The notes under the pieces: model-generated
Database searches by the model: none
The model's input: only the letters and a program-made list of their open reading frames with translations
What the model was told of the DNA's origin: nothing
Assembly: GCA_002372815.1 (NCBI GenBank)
Contig: DFIR01000006.1
Location: 777-64,776 of the forward strand
DNA: 64,000 bases
Direction of reading: 5' to 3'
Source of the DNA: Lachnospiraceae bacterium UBA3692
GTDB taxonomy: Bacteria > Bacillota > Clostridia > Lachnospirales > Lachnospiraceae
Program-made: the position numbers and the translations under genes
Shown here: in pieces, positions 43,574 through 51,396 of the stretch
How the letters are laid out: the number at the start of each line of letters is the position of its first letter
Position numbering within the stretch: the first letter of the stretch is position 1

Positions 43574-45037
43574 ATGTATGATGTAGTAGTCATCGGCGCA
43601 GGCGTCACGGGATCCGCGGTGGCCAGAGAGCTGTCCCGCTATCCTTTAAATGTCTGTGTCCTGGAAAAAGCAGAAGACGTCTGCTGCGGCACATCCAAGG
43701 CCAACAGCGCCATCGTCCACGCCGGCTTCGACGCGGCAGAGGGATCCCTCATGGCCCGCTTCAATGTCCGCGGCAATGAGATGATGGGCCAGCTGGCGGA
43801 AGACCTGGACATTCCTTTCCGCCGCAACGGCGCCATGGTCGTCTGCATCCACAAGGAAGCCCTCGGCGGACTGCAGGAGCTGTATGACCGTGGCATCGCC
43901 AACGGTGTCAAGGAGCTGCGGATCCTGAACCGCGAGGAGGCTCTCGAGATGGAGCCCAACCTCTCCGAGAACACCCAGGGCGCCCTGTACGCGCCCACCA
44001 GCGGCATCATCTGTCCCTTCATGCTGAACATCGCCATGGCGGAGAACGCGGCGGTGAACGGCGTGGAGTTCCGCTTCAACACCAAGGTGCGCTCCTTTGA
44101 GAGCCACATCTGCGAGAAGTGCGGAGAGCCCGTCTGGACCATCCACACCAACAACGGCGACGTGCAGACCCGTTACGTGGTCAATGCCGCCGGCGTCTAC
44201 GCCGACGAGCTCCACAACATGGTCAGCGCCGACAAGATCCACATCACCGCCCGCCGCGGCGACTACTGTCTGCTGGATCGCGAGTGCGGCGACCACGTGA
44301 AGCACACGATCTTCCCGCAGCCCACCAAGCTCGGCAAGGGCGTCCTCGTCTCCCCGACCATCCACGGCAACCTGATCGTAGGACCTACGGCTGTGGACAT
44401 CGAGAACAAGGAAGGCACCAACACCACGGCGGCCGGCATCGCGGACCTCATCGAGAAGTCCACGGGCCACGTCCGCAACCTGCCTCTCCGCAGCGTGATC
44501 ACCTCCTTCGCCGGCCTCCGTGCCCATGAGGACCATCACGAATTCATCATCGGCGAGGTCAAGGATGCACCGCACTTCTTCGACTGCGCCGGCATCGAAT
44601 CCCCCGGCCTCACGTCTTCGCCTGCCATCGGCGAGTACGTCGGCGGATGGTTCAAGGAGCGCCTCGGCGTGGAGCAGAAGGAAGACTGGATCGGCACCCG
44701 CAAGGGCATCACGGATCCCAAGACCATGTCCTTCGAGGAGCGCGCGGCGCTCATCAAAGAGCAGCCGGCATTCGGCAGGATCATCTGCCGCTGCGAGTCC
44801 GTCTCCGAAGGCGAGATCCTGGAGGCCATCCACCGTCCGCTGGGCGCCAAGTCCCTGGACGGCGTGAAGCGCAGAGTGCGCGCGGGCATGGGCCGCTGCC
44901 AGGCGGGCTTCTGCTCACCGCGTGTCATGGAGATCCTGCATGAGGAACTGGGTCTCGACTACGAAGAGATCACCAAGAGCGGCGGTCACTCCAACCTTGT
45001 GTTCGAAAAGACCAAAGGAGAGGGGAGGGAGTCATGA
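43574..45037 (+). CDS. GlpA-like FAD oxidoreductase with BFD iron-sulfur domain, copy 2
   Basis: A 487-residue GlpA-type flavoprotein. The N-terminal FAD motif is VVIGAGVTGSAVA, GIESPGLTSSPAIGEYV lies in the mid-C-terminal part, and the BFD [2Fe-2S] cysteines are in CRCESVSEGEI and CQAGFC. It oxidises glycerol-3-phosphate to dihydroxyacetone phosphate, judging by family and by position after glpP, glpK and glpF. ATG 43574 with GGAGG is preferred to an upstream in-frame ATG. It overlaps the next gene by 4 bases. Confidence 0.9.
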   Translation: MYDVVVIGAGVTGSAVARELSRYPLNVCVLEKAEDVCCGTSKANSAIVHAGFDAAEGSLMARFNVRGNEMMGQLAEDLDIPFRRNGAMVVCIHKEALGGLQELYDRGIANGVKELRILNREEALEMEPNLSENTQGALYAPTSGIICPFMLNIAMAENAAVNGVEFRFNTKVRSFESHICEKCGEPVWTIHTNNGDVQTRYVVNAAGVYADELHNMVSADKIHITARRGDYCLLDRECGDHVKHTIFPQPTKLGKGVLVSPTIHGNLIVGPTAVDIENKEGTNTTAAGIADLIEKSTGHVRNLPLRSVITSFAGLRAHEDHHEFIIGEVKDAPHFFDCAGIESPGLTSSPAIGEYVGGWFKERLGVEQKEDWIGTRKGITDPKTMSFEERAALIKEQPAFGRIICRCESVSEGEILEAIHRPLGAKSLDGVKRRVRAGMGRCQAGFCSPRVMEILHEELGLDYEEITKSGGHSNLVFEKTKGEGRES

Positions 45038-46305
45038 GTACAGCATATGATCTTGTCATCGTCGGCGGCGGCCCCGCGGGCCTGTCCGCAGCTGCGGCAG
45101 CAAGAGAAGCCGGCCTCGAGAGCATCCTGATCCTGGAGCGTGACAAAGAGCTCGGCGGCATCCTGAATCAGTGCATCCACAACGGCTTCGGCCTTCATAC
45201 ATTCAAAGAGGAACTGACCGGTCCCGAATACGCGGGCCGTTACATCGATAAGGTCCTGGAGCTCGGCATCGAGTACAAGCTGGACACCATGGTCATGGAC
45301 ATCGCCCCGGATAAGACCGTCACGGCGATGAACCGCACCGACGGCATGTTCCAGATCAAGGCCAACGCCGTGATCCTGGCCATGGGCTGCAGAGAGCGTC
45401 CCCGCGGCGCCCTGAACATCCCCGGCTACCGTCCCGCCGGTATCTACAGCGCCGGCACGGCCCAGAGACTGGTCAACATCGAGGGCTACATGCCCGGCCA
45501 TGAAGTCGTGATCCTCGGATCCGGCGACATCGGCCTGATCATGGCCCGCCGCATGACCTTCGAAGGCGCCAAGGTCAAGGTCGTCGCGGAGATCATGCCT
45601 TACTCCGGCGGCCTGAAGAGAAACATCGTGCAGTGCCTGGACGACTACGGCATCCCGCTGAAGCTGTCCCACACGGTCGTCAACATCGAGGGCAAGGAGC
45701 GTGTCGAGGCGGTCACGATCGCCGAGGTCGACGAGCACATGAAGCCCATCCCGGGCACGGAAGAGCGCTACACCTGCGACACCCTGCTGCTTTCCACCGG
45801 CCTGATCCCGGAGAACGAGCTCTCCAAGAGCGCGGGCGTGGAGCTGAGCCGCGTCACGAACGGCCCCGTGGTCAACGAAGCTCTGGAGACCAATATCCCC
45901 GGCGTCTTCGCCTGCGGCAACGTGCTGCACGTGCATGACCTGGTCGACTACGTCTCCGAGGAAGCCAAGAAGGCCGGCGAGAACGCCGCAGCCTATGTCC
46001 TCGGCGGATGCAAGGACGACAGGAGCGGCAAGGAAGTCAAGGTCATCGCGAAGGACGGCGTCCGCTACACCGTGCCGGTCACCATCGATCCCGAGCGCAT
46101 GGATGACCTGCAGGTCGTCCGTTTCCGCGTCGGTGCCGTCTACAAGAACGCCTCCGTCGCTGTCTATCTGGATGACGAGCGCATCCAGAAGCGCAAGAAG
46201 AGGATCATGGCACCCGGCGAGATGGAGCAGATCATACTGAAGAAGGACCAGCTCCTCGCGAAGGAAGGCCTGAAGAGTATTACGGTCTGTATCGAGCAGG
46301 ATTAA
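45034..46305 (+). CDS. GlpB-like FAD/NAD oxidoreductase, copy 2
   Basis: A 423-residue flavoprotein with FAD motif IVGGGPAGLSAA, MGCRERPRGALNIPG, NAD-type ILGSGDIG and final GVFACGNVLHVHDLVDYVSE. It is the clear paralogue of the 15127-16404 protein (long shared blocks). As the second subunit it likely relays electrons from the glycerol-3-phosphate dehydrogenase subunit. Start and stop overlap indicates translational coupling. The DUF1667 gene follows after 13 bases. Confidence 0.9.
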   Translation: MSTAYDLVIVGGGPAGLSAAAAAREAGLESILILERDKELGGILNQCIHNGFGLHTFKEELTGPEYAGRYIDKVLELGIEYKLDTMVMDIAPDKTVTAMNRTDGMFQIKANAVILAMGCRERPRGALNIPGYRPAGIYSAGTAQRLVNIEGYMPGHEVVILGSGDIGLIMARRMTFEGAKVKVVAEIMPYSGGLKRNIVQCLDDYGIPLKLSHTVVNIEGKERVEAVTIAEVDEHMKPIPGTEERYTCDTLLLSTGLIPENELSKSAGVELSRVTNGPVVNEALETNIPGVFACGNVLHVHDLVDYVSEEAKKAGENAAAYVLGGCKDDRSGKEVKVIAKDGVRYTVPVTIDPERMDDLQVVRFRVGAVYKNASVAVYLDDERIQKRKKRIMAPGEMEQIILKKDQLLAKEGLKSITVCIEQD

Positions 46306-46318
46306 TGGAGGCCCAATC

Positions 46319-46684
46319 ATGGAGAAAAGAAATCTGACATGCATCGGCTGCCCCATGGGCTGCCAGATCACAGTCACCATGGATAACGGAGAGATCCTGG
46401 ACGTGACCGGCAATACCTGTCCCATCGGCGACCACTACGCAAGACAGGAAGTCACCAAACCCGAGCGCACCGTCACATCCACCGTCGTGGTCCTGGACGG
46501 CGACCGCCCGCGGATCTCTGTCAAGACCAAAGGCAACATCCCGAAGTCGGAGATCTTCGCCTGCCTGGAGGAGATCAACAAGGTGCGCGTCCACGCGCCC
46601 ATCGCCATCGGCGATGTCATCATCCCGAACGTCTGCGGCACCGGCATCGATGTCGTGGCGACCAGGGCGGCAGGTGTGGCATAA
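46319..46684 (+). CDS. DUF1667 protein, copy 2
   Basis: A 121-residue DUF1667 protein with cysteines in CIGCPMGC (residues 8-15) and NTCPIGDHYA. It is the third member of the glycerol-3-phosphate dehydrogenase trio and the paralogue of the 14747-15130 gene. Its cysteines probably bind a metal cluster. The glp operon ends here with a strong stem-loop. Confidence 0.9.
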   Translation: MEKRNLTCIGCPMGCQITVTMDNGEILDVTGNTCPIGDHYARQEVTKPERTVTSTVVVLDGDRPRISVKTKGNIPKSEIFACLEEINKVRVHAPIAIGDVIIPNVCGTGIDVVATRAAGVA

Positions 46685-46718
46685 GGATCTGCCGGAATAC
46701 AAGCTGTGACCACAAGCA

Positions 46719-46755
46719 ACACCCCGGCGTCGACCTATGGTCGGTGCCGGGGTGT
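46719..46755 (+). terminator. Terminator of the glp operon
   Basis: ACACCCCGGC pairs with GCCGGGGTGT, and an inner CGACC/GGTCG pair extends the stem. The tail is only ATTC, so it may rely on another signal. The first element of the phased array begins right after it. Confidence 0.7.
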
Positions 46756-46779
46756 ATTCATGCTGTCTTGTAGCGTGAA

Positions 46780-47142
46780 TACACGCATGATGAGGTGCGT
46801 CCAGGTTTGCGTTTACATTTGGCGGCTCGAAATAAACGCATGATGAGGGGCGTCCAGGTTTGCGTTTACATTTTGAGGCCTGAAATTAACGCATTATGAG
46901 GGGTGTACAGATCTGCGTTTACATTTAGTGGTCAATAATAAACGTAAAAGAAAGGTATCGATCTTTTGCGTTTATTTTACCGACAAATAGTTGTACGCGT
47001 TTTTCGAAATATGATATTTGCGTTTATTTATGTGATCTCAACATAAACGTACTTTTGTGATGTGTTATTTTTGCGAGCAAATCGCCTCTTGGGTGCCTCC
47101 CGGTAGGCAACGCAATGCAGGGAAATCGATATTCTGCGTTTA
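46780..47142. repeat. Phased inverted-motif array 2 (TGCGTTTA/TAAACGCA)
   Basis: Exact TGCGTTTA starts at 46808, 46861, 46914, 46967, 47019 and 47135, giving steps of 53, 53, 53 and 52. The reverse complement or a near form lies 25 bases after each of the first five: TAAACGCA 46833, TTAACGCA 46886, TAAACGTA 46939, weak 46992, TAAACGTA 47044. A degraded unit at 47072 is 53 further on; its partner near 47107 is 10 bases late, and the final TGCGTTTA is again 28 after that. TACACGCA at 46780 heads the array. Spacers of the first units are alike, later ones unrelated. Most of the 518-bp gap 46685-47202 is this array. Confidence 0.87.
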
Positions 47143-47202
47143 GATAATACAGAGCAAGTTGTCTGTTTCTTCTTTCGGCTTTATAGTGTAATAGAGATCC
47201 AA

Positions 47203-48018
47203 CTACAGCAGGTAACGATGCAGCAGCGGAAGAAGCTGCTGATCATTGAGGGGGCGCTGCTTTGTTTCAAATGTGAGCAGCAGGCGGTCACCGGGGAAAA
47301 TGCCGTTGGAGATATAGATCCGCAGCCGTTCGAGTGCGCTGTTTACATATTTCGGGTCATCCATGCTTCCCAGGTGCTCATGATAATAGATGCACAGATC
47401 CTGGCGGCTGACGACTGTAAAATCAGGACGAAGAGTCACCATGTGATCGCCGTCCCTGAGAACAAGCGGATACTCATAGCGATAGGCGAGCTGTCTGCGC
47501 AGGTAGAGGTCTGCCGCGATCTTTTCAGATTTGGAGCGCACGCGCTCATTGCGCTCCGTCGTGATCAGGGGCATATGTTCATCAAAAAAGCCGGGTTCAT
47601 AGGGGACGTTTGCCCAGACCTCCAGATAATACCGGTAGTCCGGCTCAAGGGGGGTGATCAGAGCCCGCCGCTCGTCCCGCAGACCGGCATACAGATCCGC
47701 GCCGGCGGTCTCACTGTAAGCGGCAAGAAACCCGGATATGAGCGCCGACTGCTTTTGGGCTGTCTGCAGAAGCTGCTGTTCATAGCTCTTCTGCGCGATC
47801 GTCTGTATGCATGCGCTGTCTTTCTTCATAGACAGATACTTCTCGCGGCGCGGATTTTCATTGTTTCGGACATAATAGCGCGGGGATCCGTTCACATTGC
47901 GGATGATCAGATGCTGTTCCGTCTGCGGGCAGACAGCGGTATCATTCTGTGCGGCAGCCTGCAGGAGCTGATCCCAATGCTGTTTCTGATGCGTAAGAAT
48001 TCTTTGCAGTCGCGTCAT
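47203..48018 (-). CDS. Predicted PD-(D/E)XK-like nuclease of a multicopy Clostridia family
   Basis: A 271-residue cytosolic protein. The N-terminal half (about 1-110) is helical and includes REKYLSMKKD and a Gln-rich stretch. The C-terminal half has RSKSEK (161-166), RYEYPLVL, RPDF (197-200), YHEHLG (212-217) and NGIFPG (238-243), then ETK (251-253). The order Glu-Asp-Glu with PDF and an EH strand fits a PD-(D/E)XK nuclease core. Similar proteins are common and uncharacterised in gut Clostridia (recalled, not searched). ATG 48018 has GGAGG at the right distance. The gene lies next to array 2 and is less GC-rich than its neighbours. Confidence 0.75.
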   Translation of the reverse strand: MTRLQRILTHQKQHWDQLLQAAAQNDTAVCPQTEQHLIIRNVNGSPRYYVRNNENPRREKYLSMKKDSACIQTIAQKSYEQQLLQTAQKQSALISGFLAAYSETAGADLYAGLRDERRALITPLEPDYRYYLEVWANVPYEPGFFDEHMPLITTERNERVRSKSEKIAADLYLRRQLAYRYEYPLVLRDGDHMVTLRPDFTVVSRQDLCIYYHEHLGSMDDPKYVNSALERLRIYISNGIFPGDRLLLTFETKQRPLNDQQLLPLLHRYLL

Positions 48019-48243
48019 GAGCATCCCTCCTCTCCATAGATCGTGTATGACTACGAAAGAACGTAGCCAAATATATAATATACGGATATCACAAAGAAAG
48101 TCAACTGCAAAATCCGTACAAACGAACACATGGAAGAAGGCGGGAAGAAGGCAGAAAACAGACAGCCTGCAGATCCCCACGCCTCAGCGGACATGGAATG
48201 GATGATGCAGGCTGACAGATTGAAGGTATGACAGGGGAGCGGG

Positions 48244-48774
48244 TCACATTTCTCCCGTGCTTCCGGGCATCGGGCCGCGTGTCTGCAGCCAGTAGGCCCC
48301 CATGGACTGTCCGGGCTGGCCGGTGACTTCGTCGGAGAGATAGGCGGCGAGGCCGCAGGAGGCGGGATCCCAGGCCTTCGCCTGTTCCACGGTCCTGTAC
48401 TCGACTTCCGCGTACATGAATTCTGTGGCGGCGCCGCGGTCCACGAGGCTCACTTCCAGATGCAGGCCGTCGGGCAGCTGGTAGGTGCGCCGCTCCTTCG
48501 GGATGAGAGGCAGACCGATGAAAGCTTCCAGCTTCTCAAAATCCTCCCGCGCGACAGAGAGCTCGATCTCTTCCCGCGCCAGCAGGCCGGCGGATTTGAA
48601 GCACAGGATATAGGCGGCGTCCTGTCCCTGGGGCTTCTCCTCGCGGATCCGCACGGTCGGGCGGACCGAAATGTAGCCCTGGCGCATATTGTGGGTGACA
48701 AGGAGAGGAAGAGCGATCGCCGGCGCCTGTTCTTCGGGCCAGCCCTTCACCATCCATTTGCGTTCGATCTCCAT
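48244..48774 (-). CDS. CYTH-domain protein
   Basis: A 176-residue CYTH-fold protein. It starts with the diagnostic EIERKWMV (ExExK family core) and has further tunnel residues in VRIREEK, CFKSAG and MYAEVEY. CYTH enzymes act on triphosphorylated substrates (triphosphatases or adenylate cyclases). The short form suggests a small-molecule triphosphatase. GGAGG precedes the start. Its promoter region overlaps that of the divergent acyltransferase gene 63 bases away. Confidence 0.87.
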   Translation of the reverse strand: MEIERKWMVKGWPEEQAPAIALPLLVTHNMRQGYISVRPTVRIREEKPQGQDAAYILCFKSAGLLAREEIELSVAREDFEKLEAFIGLPLIPKERRTYQLPDGLHLEVSLVDRGAATEFMYAEVEYRTVEQAKAWDPASCGLAAYLSDEVTGQPGQSMGAYWLQTRGPMPGSTGEM

Positions 48775-48837
48775 AGCAACCTCCGTTCTGTTTGTGACCG
48801 CATCTCACGGTCCGGAATAAGTATAGCAGATTCCCAA

Positions 48838-49626
48838 ATGAAAGATAAAGAATTAAGACAACAGAAGACCGGCAAGGCACGCCTGACGCTGCTCGACAGC
48901 TTGCGCGGGGCGGCCCTGCTCAGCATGATCCTCTATCACGGCACCTGGGACCTGGTCTACATGGCCGGCGTGCGCATTCCCTGGTACAACGCGCTTCCGG
49001 GCTATCTGTGGCAGCAGAGCATCTGCATGACCTTCATCCTGCTGTCCGGCTGCTGCGCCGCACTGGCCGGAGATCCCCGGAGACTCCTGCGGCGGGGCCT
49101 GATCGTCTCCGCCTGCGGCATCTTGGTGACGGCCGTGACCCTGCTCGTTCTCCCGGAGGACCGTGTGATCTTCGGCGTGCTGACCCTGATCGGCGCCTGC
49201 ATGCTGCTCGTCGGGGCGGTGCGGTGTGTGGTGAAGCACCCGGCAGATCCTGTGGTGGGCCTCATCCTGAGCGCGGCGGCCTTCCTCCTGTTCCGGCACG
49301 TGAACAGCGGCTGCCTGCTGCTGGGCATCTTCGACCGGGGCATCCGGATCCCGCTGCCGGCGGGGCTGTACCGGGGATGGTTTATGACTTTTCTCGGTTT
49401 TCCCATGCCAGGGTTCTGGTCGACGGATTATTTTTCCTTGCTGCCGTGGCTGGCGTGGTTCCTGTGCGGATACTTCCTGCGGGGCATTCTGAAGAGGGCC
49501 GGCATCGAGGAGAAGCTGCAGCTTGAGGTGCCGGGGCTCGCCTGGATGGGGCGGCACTCGCTGCCGATCTACCTGGCCCATCAGCCGGTGCTGTACCTGC
49601 TGCTGATGCTGGCGGGGAAGGTGTGA
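48838..49626 (+). CDS. DUF1624/heparan-acetyltransferase-like membrane protein
   Basis: A 262-residue membrane protein with about seven hydrophobic segments. It starts LTLLDSLRGAALLSMILYHGTWDLVY, the N-terminal signature of DUF1624 and related acyltransferases. The C-terminal block GRHSLPIYLAHQPVLYLL is typical too. It probably acylates a surface or lipid-linked sugar (inference). ATG 48838 lies just upstream of the conserved region but has no clear Shine-Dalgarno sequence, so the transcript may be leaderless or poorly translated. Confidence 0.8.
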   Translation: MKDKELRQQKTGKARLTLLDSLRGAALLSMILYHGTWDLVYMAGVRIPWYNALPGYLWQQSICMTFILLSGCCAALAGDPRRLLRRGLIVSACGILVTAVTLLVLPEDRVIFGVLTLIGACMLLVGAVRCVVKHPADPVVGLILSAAAFLLFRHVNSGCLLLGIFDRGIRIPLPAGLYRGWFMTFLGFPMPGFWSTDYFSLLPWLAWFLCGYFLRGILKRAGIEEKLQLEVPGLAWMGRHSLPIYLAHQPVLYLLLMLAGKV

Positions 49627-49642
49627 GGAGGAAGTGCCAGTC

Positions 49643-49671
49643 TCGACACCGGCGCGCGGATACGGTATAGT
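49643..49671 (+). promoter_or_regulatory. Sigma-A promoter of the phosphoribosyltransferase gene
   Basis: TCGACA (49643-49648), a 17-base spacer and TATAGT (49666-49671), 60 bases before the start codon. Confidence 0.6.
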
Positions 49672-49730
49672 TAAGAGAGATACAGGATCTTTACGGGAGC
49701 AGTCGGCCCGTCATCAATAAGGAGGACAGC

Positions 49731-50276
49731 ATGGACAGAGAGGCACTGGAAACAAGGATCCGGCAGCTGGTGACAGGCCGGGAGAACGACATGGCAGCGA
49801 AGGCCGGAAGAAGAGATATACTGCCTCTTTTTGCGGACAGAGAGGCGCTGGAGGCCCTGATCCCGTATCTGGCGGCACCTTACCGGGGGCATGTGGACTG
49901 CGTGTGCGCACCGGAATCCCTCGGATTCATCGTCGGCAGCATGCTGGCCAGGGAACTGGGCGTAGGCTTCGTGGGAATCCGCAGGAACCGGCAGTTTCCG
50001 GCGGACGAGGACGGGATCCTGATGGCCCGCTACATCGATCACCGGGACCAGGTGACTTCCCTGAGCACCGGGAAGCTCCTCCTGCCGGAGGAGAGCCGCG
50101 TCCTGCTGGCGGACAACTGGATCGAGACCGCCGCGACGCTCCAGGCCTGCATGAACATCATCGAGGACGCCGGCTGCAGACTTGCCGGCATTGCCGCAGT
50201 CGGCGCGGACTACCGCTCCGCGGCGAAGAGCCTGATCGACGACGGGCTGGTCAGGTGTGTGGTGCTGGAGAAATGA
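49731..50276 (+). CDS. Phosphoribosyltransferase-like protein (type I fold)
   Basis: A 181-residue protein resembling adenine/xanthine phosphoribosyltransferases. APESLGFIVGSMLA matches the hood-side Gly/Ala-rich loop, and RVLLADNWIETAATLQA aligns with the PRPP-binding motif. There the usual two acidic residues (DDV/DD) are reduced to AD-N-W and the TGGT loop is changed to ETAAT. Activity may be altered, or the protein may be regulatory. It has GGAGG before ATG and its own promoter. Confidence 0.78.
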   Translation: MDREALETRIRQLVTGRENDMAAKAGRRDILPLFADREALEALIPYLAAPYRGHVDCVCAPESLGFIVGSMLARELGVGFVGIRRNRQFPADEDGILMARYIDHRDQVTSLSTGKLLLPEESRVLLADNWIETAATLQACMNIIEDAGCRLAGIAAVGADYRSAAKSLIDDGLVRCVVLEK

Positions 50277-50284
50277 TTTCGGTG

Positions 50285-50299
50285 GGGGGACGGTTCTCC
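50285..50299 (+). repeat. 15-base dispersed repeat, copy 2
   Basis: GGGGGACGGTTCTCC is identical to the element at 31756-31770 and likewise begins just after a stop codon. Confidence 0.6.
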
Positions 50300-50333
50300 A
50301 CGGCAATGAGGGAGTGCATCCGGAAGCAGCCGC

Positions 50334-51041
50334 TTAGGCTCCAGTGAAGGCAGTCCAAAGAGCGGAAACAATGAAAGACAGGATCAAGGCCGGCAGAAGG
50401 TTGAGTACCTTTATGTCGGTCTTGATTTTTGTGAGCCGAAGACCTGCGGTGATCGTGATAATCCCTCCTACGGCAGAAAAATCAGCGGTCATCTCCGGGG
50501 TGATCAGGGGAGATACTGTTCCGGAGATCAGATAGAGTGTCATAAGAACACAGAACTCCGGGATACTCAGCAGGGGAATGAGTTTTCCGTGAATGGCGGC
50601 GAAAATACAGGCAGTAACGCAGTCAAGGATCGATTTGGTGACCAGCATAGATCCGTCTCCGGTAATTCCTTCGTTGAGAGCACCGAACCAGCCGGTGCCT
50701 CCGAAACAGAATAGAACCAGGGCGGCACTTACAGCAGCCAGATACGAGGGGGCGGCGTCAGCACCACCGGCGATCCTCGCAGTGATCGAAGCAGCAACGT
50801 GGTTGACACGATCCTCCAGCCGGATCGTTTCGCCCAGAACTGCGCCGATCAGGAGGGAAAGAATTGCAGCGGAAAGTGAGTGGACTTTTACGACCAGCGT
50901 GATACCCATGACAATGGCGGACATTCCCAGCATGTTGTTCAGAAGATTTTTATAACGATCACTGATTCTGTCTCCGAGGAGACATCCGGCGACTCCTCCG
51001 AACAGTGTGGCAACTACATCCGTCAGTATTCCTGCAGGCAT
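50334..51041 (-). CDS. DUF554-family membrane protein
   Basis: A 235-residue protein with about seven hydrophobic segments. It begins MPAGILTDVVATLFGGVAGCLLG, as DUF554 proteins do, with SLLIGAVLGETIRLEDRV and FSAVGGIITITAGLRL blocks conserved. It may be a small transporter; the function is unknown. ATG 51041 has GGAGG. It is divergent from the CoA catabolic operon, and its stop lies 57 bases past the stop of the convergent phosphoribosyltransferase gene. Confidence 0.88.
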   Translation of the reverse strand: MPAGILTDVVATLFGGVAGCLLGDRISDRYKNLLNNMLGMSAIVMGITLVVKVHSLSAAILSLLIGAVLGETIRLEDRVNHVAASITARIAGGADAAPSYLAAVSAALVLFCFGGTGWFGALNEGITGDGSMLVTKSILDCVTACIFAAIHGKLIPLLSIPEFCVLMTLYLISGTVSPLITPEMTADFSAVGGIITITAGLRLTKIKTDIKVLNLLPALILSFIVSALWTAFTGA

Positions 51042-51136
51042 AGTGATGGTTCCTCCTTTGTAAAAGTATGTCAATATTGATAATGTTCTAGATATATAGC
51101 AAGTTTTATACCTTACGCAGAGCCTGGACAGACGGT

Positions 51137-51164
51137 TGTGACTGACCCATTCGGGTATGTCACA
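51137..51164 (+). promoter_or_regulatory. Inverted repeat upstream of the CoA operon
   Basis: TGTGAC (51137-51142) and GTCACA (51159-51164) enclose a second pair, ACCC/GGGT, making a broken 28-base palindrome. The outer halves resemble CRP/FNR-type half-sites, but the spacing is too wide for that family. It could be a hairpin or a regulator site. Confidence 0.4.
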
Positions 51165-51201
51165 GATCTGAAAAGCCCCTTTTTGAGTCATTTAAGAATA
51201 A

Positions 51202-51239
51202 TGGGACATTTTAAAAAGGGTCAAACTCAAAATGTCCCA
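51202..51239 (+). promoter_or_regulatory. 11-bp inverted repeat, candidate enhancer for sigma-54
   Basis: TGGGACATTTT (51202-51212) and AAAATGTCCCA (51229-51239) are a perfect inverted repeat separated by 16 bases. It is centred about 140 bases upstream of the sigma-54 start site, the distance used by sigma-54 activator proteins. No such activator gene is in the window. Confidence 0.55.
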
Positions 51240-51272
51240 ATCATTAAATAAAAAGAAAAATAATAAACAAAC

Positions 51273-51317
51273 AGAGCACTTTCCTGTACTTTTTGGAAGG
51301 GAGAGAGCTCTTTTTTT
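51273..51317 (+). terminator. Terminator insulating the sigma-54 promoter
   Basis: AGAGC (51273-51277) pairs with GCTCT (51307-51311), and TTCC pairs with GGAA inside. A run of seven T follows. It lies between the inverted repeat and the promoter, so it would stop upstream read-through. Confidence 0.5.
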
Positions 51318-51331
51318 GTGTCATTTTACTC

Positions 51332-51347
51332 TGGCACAGAGATTGCT
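51332..51347 (+). promoter_or_regulatory. Consensus sigma-54 (RpoN) promoter of the CoA catabolic operon
   Basis: TGGCAC (51332-51337), five bases, then TTGCT (51343-51347) matches the -24/-12 consensus TGGCAC-N5-TTGCW exactly, with GG and GC correctly spaced. Transcription would start near 51358, about 40 bases before the first ATG. Expression should need an ATP-dependent enhancer-binding protein sensing the substrate. Confidence 0.85.
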
Positions 51348-51396
51348 AAATCATTCACAGGACCTGTTTATACACCACAGATATGGAGGAAAAACT

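Noticed and set aside
46780..47142. CRISPR array
   Set aside because: Repeats are only 8 bases and alternate in orientation, spacers are 17-20 bases and partly alike, and no cas gene is in the window.
51137..51164. CRP/FNR binding site
   Set aside because: The half-sites TGTGAC/GTCACA are 16 bases apart instead of about 6, so the normal dimer would not fit; kept only as an inverted repeat.
51202..51239. Insertion-sequence terminal repeats
   Set aside because: The inverted repeat encloses only 16 bases, and no transposase frame or target duplication is present.
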